A stretch of 19,366 bases of DNA, from contig JAKAVU010000013.1 in NCBI GenBank assembly GCA_021817185.1, positions 1-19,366 on the forward strand. Reading direction: 5' to 3'. This document shows, one piece after another, positions 14,022 to 19,366 of this stretch. The position numbers were made by a program, and so were the translations under genes. The DNA comes from a bacterium. GTDB taxonomy: Bacteria; Chloroflexota; Dormibacteria; UBA8260; Bog-877. The notes below the pieces were generated by a model. That model ran no database searches. It saw only the letters and a program-made list of their open reading frames with translations, and was not told where the DNA came from. Position 1 is the stretch's first letter. Every line of letters starts with the position of its first letter.

Positions 14022-16880
14022 TCACTCCCGATCGGGACCGGGGGCCGGTGCCCTCCAGTTGCGCATGAGTTCGCGGCGCGAGCGGACGGCGAGCTTGGCA
14101 TAGATCCGGCCGAGGTGATGCTCGACTGTCTTGGCGGAGATGAACAGAGCGGAGCCGATCTCGGGGTTGGAGCAGCCCGCGGCCGCGAGCTCGGCCACCC
14201 GCAGCTCCTGAGCGGTCAGCGTCGCGTCCGCTGCGGGCCGTCGCCGCCGGCGGCCCCCGCAGGCGGCCAGCTCGGCGGCGGCCAGCCCCGCCAACCGGCC
14301 CCCGCCGCAGGCCTCGGCGAGCTGCAGCGCTCGGCCCAGCGGTTCGCGGGCCCGCTTGGGCGCTCCGCAATGGCGCAGGAACACGCCGTAGCGGATCAGG
14401 GTGTCCGCCTCGGCCAGGGGCATCGCAACCTGGGCGTGCAGGCCCAGCGCCCGTACGAAGTGCGCTTCGGCCGAGGCGGGATCCCGGTCCTGTTCGGCCA
14501 GCAGGGCCCGTCCGACGGCGGCGGCCGCCCGCGGCCAGCGGCACGGCAGCGGCTCAACGACCGCCTCCAACTCTTCCAGCACCGCCCGGGCCTCGGCCAC
14601 CCGGCTGGCGGCCAGGTAGGTGGCGATGGCCATCGACGCCCAGGGAACCACACAGGGCTCGACGATCCCCGCGGTGGCAGCCAGCTCGCGGATCCTATCC
14701 ACCCCCGCCGCCGCCATCCCCACGTGGCCGGCGGCCAGATCGCGGCGCGCATCCAGCAGCCGCAGCCACAGCCAGCGGATGGGGTAGAAGTCGGGGAGCG
14801 ATCCGGCCGCCTGCTGCACCTGGGCGGCGGCGGCGGCTGACTCCTGGGGACGGCCGGCCTCGTCTAACAGGATGGCGCGGGCCAGGCCCCCCCAGGGGTT
14901 GCGGTAGCCGAACACGGCGAGCTGCTCGGCCCGATCGATGAGTCCCAGCGCCTCCTCCAGCCGACCCAGGCGGTGCAGGGTGTCGGCGTGGGCGATGACG
15001 TAGGCGCCGATCGCCACGGGGGAGCCGATCTCTTCAGCCCGGCGGTAGCCGGCGGCGAAGGTGGCCTCGGCATCCTCGAAGCGCTCCAACGCCTTGTTGA
15101 CGTTCATCTTGTTCACCCGCAGATGCCACTCCCCGTTGGGCCACCCCGGGTCCATCCCGGAGTCGACGGACCGGATCGCGGCCCCCACCTCCGGAGCCCC
15201 GGCCGGGTCACCACCCAGGACCGCGACGTACCCGGCCGCGGCCAGCAGCGCGGCTGGTTCCGCCGCTCCTGCGGGCAGCAGCGCCCTGGCTTTGGCGACC
15301 TGGACGTCGAGCCACCGCGGCGGCGACGACAGCAGGCAGCTGACCGCCGCCTCGGCCAGCACCGAGACTGCGGCCGCGGAGTCTGCGCGGGCGGCCTCGG
15401 CGGCTTCCTCGAAGTGGGCCTGCAGCTCATCCGGCCGGCCGGCCGCCAGTCCCGCCCGGGCGAGCACGCGGAGAGCGTCCACCCGGGCCCGGGGACGGAC
15501 GTCTGGGTGGCCTAGCACACCTCGACAAAGCTCGGAAGCGTCAGCGGTGCGGCCCTGGGCGACCAGGGCTTCGGCCAGGGTGAGGACCAGGCCCGCTGGC
15601 GGGTCGGCACCGGCCAGCTCGGCGGCGTGGGAGAGGTGAGCCGTCGCGGCGCTCAGCGCGCCCTGGGCGAAGGCGGCCCTCCCGGCCCGTTCCAGTACCA
15701 CCACCGCCTGGGGGTCGCCGACCAGAGAAGCGGCCACCGCATGCCCCGCTGCCTCACTCGGATCGACCTCGGCCGCCACCAGCAGCCGGAAGGCGCCGGC
15801 GTGCAGCCGCGCCCTCACCGGAGCGGCGGTGTCGTCGGCCAGGGCCTCGGCGAACAGCGGATGCGAGAATGCGGCCCAGCCCGGGCTGGCGTCGACGAGC
15901 AGCCCGGCCGCGCACAGGGCCTGCAGCGCCGCGGTGGACTCCGGCTCGTCCAGCCCCGCCAGTGGACCCGCCAGGCCGGTACGGAACCGGGGGCCGAAGA
16001 TCGCGGCGGCCCGCGCGTAGCGCAGTGCCGAGCTGCCGACCCCGGCGAAGCGCGCCAGCAGCATCCGTCGCTCCAATCCCGCCGCTGGACCCAAGCGCGG
16101 CCGCTCATGCCCGGCGGACAGCGACCCGGCGGCCAGCTGCAGCAGCAGCGGGTTGCCTCCACAGGCACGCCACAGCTCGCCCGCCTGCGCTGCTGGGAGC
16201 TCCGCTCCCAGCAGGTCCCCCAGCAACCCCGCCCCCCCGGCGGGGCTCAGCGGGGCCAGCTCCGCAACCACCGCCTGACCGCCCCAGGCCAGCTCGCTGG
16301 CGAGCTCGGCGGCCGCGGGCGGCCAGGGGCGCAGGGTGGCGACCACTGCGGCGGGCAGGCCGGCCATTCGCCGGCAGAGGAAGCCCAGCAGGTCCAGTGA
16401 GTCCGGATCTCCCCAGTGGAGGTCGTCGATCGCGACCAGCAGTGGGCCTTGGGACGCCGCCTGAGTCAACCAGCGCAAGCTGCGATAGAGGCGAGCCGGC
16501 CGGGCCGCGTGGGAGTCCGTGCCCAGCACCTCGTCCAGCACGGCGCCGCCGTCCAGCCCGGCCAGCGCCATTCCGACGAGGCCGAACGGCAGGCTCGCCT
16601 CCGCCGCAGTGGCGTAAGCCCGTCCCATCCGCATCCCCGAGGCTCCATCCACGGCCCAGTCGAGCAGAGTCGTCTTGCCCAACCCCCCCTCTCCGACCAG
16701 GAACACCGTGCCTCCACGCCCGGAGCGGGCTCCTTCGACCAGAGTCGAGAGCGCGGCCAGCGCCGCCTCCCGCTCCCACAGGTGCGGGCTCACGGTGAGG
16801 CCCGGGCCCCCTGGCTGCTGGAGAAGACCGTGCGGGCCGTCGAGGGCAGCCCAGGACGGTCCCGGGCCGCCCATCCGCAC
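14022..16880 (-). CDS. LAL-type LuxR-family regulator with AAA/NACHT-like ATPase
   Basis: This encodes a large ATP-binding LuxR-family regulator, 952 aa, in the usual size range. The N-terminal ATPase domain has Walker A GEGGLGKTT (63-71) and Walker B LLVAIDDLHW (147-156). The long middle part is Ala/Leu-rich helical repeats (TPR-like, about 370-870), likely for sensing or partner binding. The C-terminus is a GerE/LuxR helix-turn-helix (about 885-945): LTAQELRVAELAAAGCSN, PEIGSALFISAKTVEHHLGR and IYAKLAVRSRREL. Related proteins such as MalT couple ligand and ATP binding to transcription activation. The start is GTG 16880 or ATG 16874; neither has a clear ribosome site, and a later GTG before SPHLWEREAA would fit the domain start better. 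The stop lies about 50 nt before the 28-bp element of the next gene, so that gene is a likely target. Confidence 0.92.
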   Translation of the reverse strand: MRMGGPGPSWAALDGPHGLLQQPGGPGLTVSPHLWEREAALAALSTLVEGARSGRGGTVFLVGEGGLGKTTLLDWAVDGASGMRMGRAYATAAEASLPFGLVGMALAGLDGGAVLDEVLGTDSHAARPARLYRSLRWLTQAASQGPLLVAIDDLHWGDPDSLDLLGFLCRRMAGLPAAVVATLRPWPPAAAELASELAWGGQAVVAELAPLSPAGGAGLLGDLLGAELPAAQAGELWRACGGNPLLLQLAAGSLSAGHERPRLGPAAGLERRMLLARFAGVGSSALRYARAAAIFGPRFRTGLAGPLAGLDEPESTAALQALCAAGLLVDASPGWAAFSHPLFAEALADDTAAPVRARLHAGAFRLLVAAEVDPSEAAGHAVAASLVGDPQAVVVLERAGRAAFAQGALSAATAHLSHAAELAGADPPAGLVLTLAEALVAQGRTADASELCRGVLGHPDVRPRARVDALRVLARAGLAAGRPDELQAHFEEAAEAARADSAAAVSVLAEAAVSCLLSSPPRWLDVQVAKARALLPAGAAEPAALLAAAGYVAVLGGDPAGAPEVGAAIRSVDSGMDPGWPNGEWHLRVNKMNVNKALERFEDAEATFAAGYRRAEEIGSPVAIGAYVIAHADTLHRLGRLEEALGLIDRAEQLAVFGYRNPWGGLARAILLDEAGRPQESAAAAAQVQQAAGSLPDFYPIRWLWLRLLDARRDLAAGHVGMAAAGVDRIRELAATAGIVEPCVVPWASMAIATYLAASRVAEARAVLEELEAVVEPLPCRWPRAAAAVGRALLAEQDRDPASAEAHFVRALGLHAQVAMPLAEADTLIRYGVFLRHCGAPKRAREPLGRALQLAEACGGGRLAGLAAAELAACGGRRRRRPAADATLTAQELRVAELAAAGCSNPEIGSALFISAKTVEHHLGRIYAKLAVRSRRELMRNWRAPAPGPDRE

Positions 16881-17124
16881 AGCGGTAGGAGGTCAGGCAA
16901 GTGGACTCGCAGCCCCGACGCAGTGGTTCCCGGGCTCCCTGCCCAGCTGCTCGCATGGGCAGGCCGCCGCCGCCATCGGGCGGGTGCGGCAGCCCTCTGG
17001 AGCTGAACCCCCGGGGCCGGCCGCGCCCCTCGCCATTGCCGCCGCGGGGCGCGCCCGAGTCCGCCGCCGAGCACGTCGATCGCGAGCACGGCGACAGTGT
17101 ATGGGCGTTGCAGGAGGATGTCGG
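16881..17124. other. Upstream region of the LuxR gene, no gene seen
   Basis: About 240 GC-rich bases lie between the LuxR start and the mobile-element end. No promoter matching a consensus and no coding frame of natural composition is visible. Confidence 0.5.
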
Positions 17125-17251
17125 ACCGTTCCTACTGGGTGCCCATAAGCAGCGTCCAGGTCGGGACGAGCGGTCTTTCCCGACCTGGACGCTGCCAAGG
17201 TTGCCGTCGCCGTTTCGGCTCTTCTGCCACTGGTGTGGCTGCCCTTACGCC
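17125..17251 (+). repeat. Copy 2 of hairpin-bearing mobile-element end
   Basis: This matches 1-125 in inverted orientation, with identical blocks including the hairpin arm, the loop and GCCGAAACGGCGACGGCAAC-like sequence (one base differs at the edge). It is followed on the same strand by transposase and TnpB remnants, which suggests it is the left end of an insertion sequence. The two copies are about 17 kb apart. Confidence 0.75.
17150..17194 (+). mobile_element. Perfect 16-bp hairpin, IS200/IS605-like left-end structure
   Basis: CAGCGTCCAGGTCGGG (17150-17165) and CCCGACCTGGACGCTG (17179-17194) pair perfectly around a 13-nt loop. IS200/IS605-group elements, which carry tnpB, have subterminal hairpins recognised as single strands by TnpA. 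A TnpB remnant on the same strand about 700 nt downstream supports this reading. No tnpA is visible, so the element could not move by itself. Confidence 0.6.
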
Positions 17252-17499
17252 TTGGGAGCTTGGATTGGTCCTCGCACTCGGTACCCGCCACGCCGACGCT
17301 TCCCGCGCGGTAGCGCTCCACATGAGCGGGTGGCCCGGCCGCTTCGATCCGCCAGACGTGGTCACACATGGACCTGCCTGGGGTCTGCGCCGGGCAGAGT
17401 GCCCGAATGCCATTCTCCCGAGCACCACGGCCGCGGCCGTTACCCGGATACCTGCTGATGCGGTGCCAAGAGGCGAGCCAGCGCTGGCGTCCCCAGATT

Positions 17500-17848
17500 A
17501 AGAGGGCGGCCCCGGGCACCCAGCTGCTCGATGCCGAGTCCATGCTGGTCACCCACAGGGTGCGCATGAGCGCGTACGACGCCGAGACGGCACGGGCCCG
17601 GTTGCTCGCCCCTAATCACCGCCGAACGGAGGACAATGGCCGGGCCCTGCTGCGCCAGGCCTGCCGGGACAGCGGCACCGTAGGGGTATCCGACGACCAC
17701 CTGGACGTTCGGCTCTACCATCTCGGCGCCCCGCCGCACTCGCACCCTGGCGGCCCTCTGCGCCCAGCTCAACCAGACCGAGACCCGCTGTCCCAGCACC
17801 GATCTGGTGCTCCGCTATTCGGTCAACCAGCCGCCCGGAGCTTCTTGA
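17500..17848 (+). pseudogene. C-terminal fragment of a transposase, frameshifted
   Basis: Residues encoded from about 17530 (DAESMLVTHRVRMSAYDAET, then ARLLAPNHRRTEDNGRALLR and VSDDHLDVRLYHLGAPP) continue after a one-base shift near 17731-17737. The continuation is TRTLAALCAQLNQTETRCPS then TDLVLRYSVNQPPGAS and TGA at 17846. Together they match, from memory, the C-terminus of a common actinobacterial putative-transposase family ending L-x-x-LC-x-x-LN-x-T-x-T-x-x-PGT-x-L-x-LRYSV. The catalytic N-terminal part is not found upstream, so this is a non-functional remnant. Confidence 0.55.
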
Positions 17849-17875
17849 TCTCCGGCCCCACATCAGGAGTCCCGG

Positions 17876-18450
17876 GGACTGCGCAAGCTGGGTCGCATCT
17901 CCCGGGCCCACTCGCGCAAAGTCCGGGGCTCGGGCAATCGCAGCGGAGCGGCCCGCCGCCTGGCCAGACGCCACGCCAAGGTCGCCCACCTGGGCCGCGA
18001 CCACATCCACAAGTTGACCACCACCCCGGCCAAGACCCACCTCCGCTTCCCCTGGAAGACCTCGGCGTCAAGGGCATGCTGGGCAACCACAAGCTGGCCG
18101 GAGCGATGGACGACTCGGGCTTCTCCAAGTTCCGCCGCAAGCTGAGGTACAAGTGCACTTGGTACCGCTCCATACTGGTGGCGGCCGACCCATCGGTCCC
18201 CAGCTCCAAGAGATGCTCTGATTGCGGGATGCTCAAAGCGGAGCTCTCTCCCAAGGAGCACATCCACCGCTGTGAGAACTGCGGGCTGGCCCTTGACCAC
18301 GACCTCGACGCGGCGATCAACCTCGCCTCGCGGGCGGATCACCGGGCCGTCGCCTCCAGTGCGGGCAGACGCAAAACGGCGATGGAGCCGCCCAGAAGAC
18401 CCGGCCGCGCCGGGCAGGTGGCTGTGATGCGGCAACCGGCATCACCACGG
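17876..18450 (+). pseudogene. tnpB: TnpB (OrfB, IS200/IS605 group) C-terminal fragment, frameshifted
   Basis: The first part (17879-18040) encodes RKLGRISRAHSRKVRGSG, NRSGAARRLARRHAKVAHLG and RDHIHKLTTTPAKTH. A one-base loss between 18041 and 18052 shifts to the next frame, which encodes LEDLGVKGMLGNHKLAGAMD, FRRKLRYKCTWYRSILV, then the zinc ribbon CSDCGMLKAEL...HRCENCG and DHDLDAAINLA. The RuvC-II Glu (LEDL), the four zinc Cys and the RuvC-III Asp remain. The N-terminal half with the RuvC-I Asp is missing, replaced by the transposase fragment. TnpB proteins are RNA-guided nucleases associated with IS200/IS605 elements; this copy cannot be active. The reading frame after the fragment runs on to about 18651 with unnatural composition. 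Confidence 0.85.
18400..18445 (+). other. Two hairpins at the 3' end of the tnpB fragment
   Basis: CCCGGC-CGC-GCCGGG (18400-18414) and GTGATGC (18424-18430) pairing with GCATCAC (18439-18445) lie at the end of the TnpB coding remnant. In IS200/IS605 elements this is where the right-end hairpin and the guide RNA (omegaRNA) scaffold lie. The assignment rests on position and structure only. Confidence 0.35.
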
Positions 18451-18759
18451 AGCTCACCGCATCGATCGGCGATCCTCACGCATCGGCGGAGGCATCTCGC
18501 CCCCTGTCCCTTGCCTAGGAACGGATGTCTGGAACCAGTATCCGAGGAGATGTCCGTCGGATGCTGGGGGTGCCGGCCGTGGATGGTGGGTTCTCCTCCT
18601 GGGCCAAGTTCGCCGCGACCACTGCCCATGATGGGGAGCTGCTGCGGGTAGCGCTCTCGCCGCCACGCCGGCTGCCTGCCGGGAAGTTCGGCGTGTGATG
18701 CGCCGGCGACTCCCAGAGGTGAGCGGCGCGGAGCGCTGCCGCGCGGACTGCTTCCAGGC
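18446..18759. other. Gap between IS remnants and the MarR gene
   Basis: This stretch has no recognised gene except the weak 57-codon candidate at 18525-18698. On the minus strand a frame from ATG 18766 reads 83 codons, but its composition is unconvincing and it starts inside the MarR operator region. Confidence 0.45.
18525..18698 (+). CDS. Candidate 57-aa protein of unknown function
   Basis: ATG 18525 is preceded by AGGAACGG and opens a 57-codon frame ending at TGA 18696. The peptide has natural composition (LGVPAVDGGFSSWAKFAATT, then AHDGELLRVALSPPRRLPAG) and moderately GC-biased third positions. No family is recognised. It may be a real short gene or the C-terminal remnant of a gene disrupted by the adjoining IS material. 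Confidence 0.28.
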   Translation: MSGTSIRGDVRRMLGVPAVDGGFSSWAKFAATTAHDGELLRVALSPPRRLPAGKFGV

Positions 18760-18795
18760 TTGTCATTAGGTGAGCTAATTAGTTATCCTAATAAC
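18760..18795 (+). promoter_or_regulatory. Leaderless promoter with twin TTAG-N5-CTAA operators
   Basis: TTGTCA (18760-18765) and TATCCT (18784-18789) are spaced 18 nt apart, and ATG 18796 follows 6 nt after the -10, the geometry of a leaderless transcript. Two head-to-tail palindromes, TTAG-N5-CTAA at 18766-18778 and 18779-18791, fill the spacer and cover the -10. A further inverted repeat, GTTAT-CCTA-ATAAC (18782-18795), ends at the start codon. This AT-rich block is unlike the surrounding DNA and is typical of MarR autoregulation. Confidence 0.75.
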
Positions 18796-19269
18796 ATGAA
18801 GAAGTTGACCGCCACCGGCGGCGCCCCCACGGAGCCACTTGCCCTCGCCTCCTCAGAGCTCGGGCAACGGCTGCCCATGGTAATGAGCCTGCTCGGTCGC
18901 AGCCTGCGCCACGCCTACACACCCATCGGGGTCAACCTGGGACAGTACCCCGTGCTCAACTCGCTGCTGGAGCACCCGGAATCCTCGGTCTCGGAGCTGG
19001 CCGCCCGGGAGCGGGTCAAGCTTCCCTCCATGACCGCGGTCGTCAACCAGATGGAGGCAGACGGCCTGGTCGCCAAGCAGCCAGACCTCAACGACCGCCG
19101 CTGCGTGCGCGTCAGCCTCACCGGCAGAGGCCGGGAGGTGGCCGGGGCCGCCCGCCTGGCGCGTGCCGCCTGGTTCGCCGAGAGACTCGATCACCTGAGC
19201 AGTGCCGAGGTCTCCGCCATCAGCCGAGCACTGCCCGCACTCGAGCACCTGGTGCACCTCGACCATTGA
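18796..19269 (+). CDS. MarR-family transcriptional regulator
   Basis: This encodes a MarR-type winged-helix protein of 157 aa. An N-terminal helix (ELGQRLPMVMSLLGRSLRHA) precedes the helix-turn-helix (about 62-92, SSVSELAARERVKLPSMTAV then VNQMEADGLV) and the wing KQPDLNDRRCVRVSLTGRGR, with the family D-x-R-R motif. A C-terminal dimerization helix follows (about 133-155). The start is set at ATG 18796 rather than at the upstream GTG 18760, because the promoter and twin operators occupy 18760-18795. The next gene begins at its stop codon and encodes an MFS transporter, so this is probably an exporter repressor that also controls itself. The inducer is unknown. Confidence 0.92.
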   Translation: MKKLTATGGAPTEPLALASSELGQRLPMVMSLLGRSLRHAYTPIGVNLGQYPVLNSLLEHPESSVSELAARERVKLPSMTAVVNQMEADGLVAKQPDLNDRRCVRVSLTGRGREVAGAARLARAAWFAERLDHLSSAEVSAISRALPALEHLVHLDH

Positions 19270-19366
19270 GATACACCGCCCGAGCCGTCACCGGTCGCAC
19301 CTTCCAGTCGCTGTCGACCAGGAACTACCGGCTCTTCTTCAGCGGGCAGCTGGTCTCCGTCACCGG
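19266..19366 (+). CDS. MFS transporter, N-terminus only (runs off window)
   Basis: From TTG 19266, overlapping the MarR stop, the frame reads RYTARAVTGRTFQSLSTRNY then RLFFSGQLVSVTG to the window end. The F-x-S/A-L-x-x-R-N-Y/F-R-L-F-x-x-G-Q-x-x-S-x-x-G pattern is the first cytoplasmic segment and helix of MFS exporters of the EntS/DUF894-like group. Overlap with the MarR stop indicates coupled translation. The TTG start is tentative, since no good ribosome site is present. Substrate cannot be inferred from this fragment. Confidence 0.7.
   Translation, partial: MRYTARAVTGRTFQSLSTRNYRLFFSGQLVSVT

Noticed and set aside
17097..17501. 134-codon plus-strand frame across the hairpin and a CQGC motif
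   Set aside because: It reads through both hairpin arms, has no conserved domain I recognise, and the equivalent frame in copy 1 is broken by an extra base.

Overview
The window is high-GC DNA with GC-rich third codon positions, leaderless-type promoters and Gram-positive secretion signals. This points to an actinobacterium. The giant secreted protein, with its Cys-pair repeats and its C-terminal ICDTR...GYxT-type repeats, resembles surface proteins common in Acidimicrobiia and related soil actinobacteria. That placement is inference, and no rRNA or tRNA is present to settle it.

Layout. (1) Positions 1-125 carry a copy, cut by the window edge, of a hairpin-bearing mobile-element end. It is repeated in inverted orientation at 17125-17251. 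(2) Positions 418-3312 (minus) hold a MarR regulator followed by an MMPL/RND exporter, read from a probable leaderless promoter. (3) Positions 3764-7654 (minus) are a tightly coupled four-gene operon: HlyD/MacA-like adaptor, MacB-type ATPase, FtsX/MacB permease, and a small lipoprotein with an internal duplication. Each junction overlaps by about 4 nt. (4) Positions 7655-8899 are gene-poor, with one or two small minus-strand ORFs behind a 28-bp element. (5) Positions 8900-13846 (minus) encode a secreted protein of about 1650 residues: signal peptide, eight Cys-pair repeats, a beta-helix-like region, an IPT/TIG domain and three C-terminal repeats. An exact second copy of the 28-bp element lies in its leader. 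(6) Positions 14022-16880 (minus) encode a large LAL-type LuxR regulator with an ATPase domain. (7) Positions 17125-18450 (plus) are decayed insertion-sequence material: the intact hairpin end, a frameshifted C-terminal transposase fragment and a frameshifted C-terminal TnpB fragment. (8) Positions 18760-19366 (plus) start a second regulator-exporter cassette: a MarR gene with two tandem operator-like sites in its promoter, coupled to the start of an MFS transporter that runs off the window.

How the parts fit. The two MarR genes sit beside exporters and probably control them. The MacAB-like operon is a third export system whose lipoprotein may be its extracytoplasmic partner. The LuxR gene lies directly upstream of the giant secreted protein on the same strand and is a candidate regulator of it. 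The most unusual signals are the 28-bp leader element found twice, the twin TTAG-N5-CTAA sites, and the inverted mobile-element ends that bracket about 17 kb.
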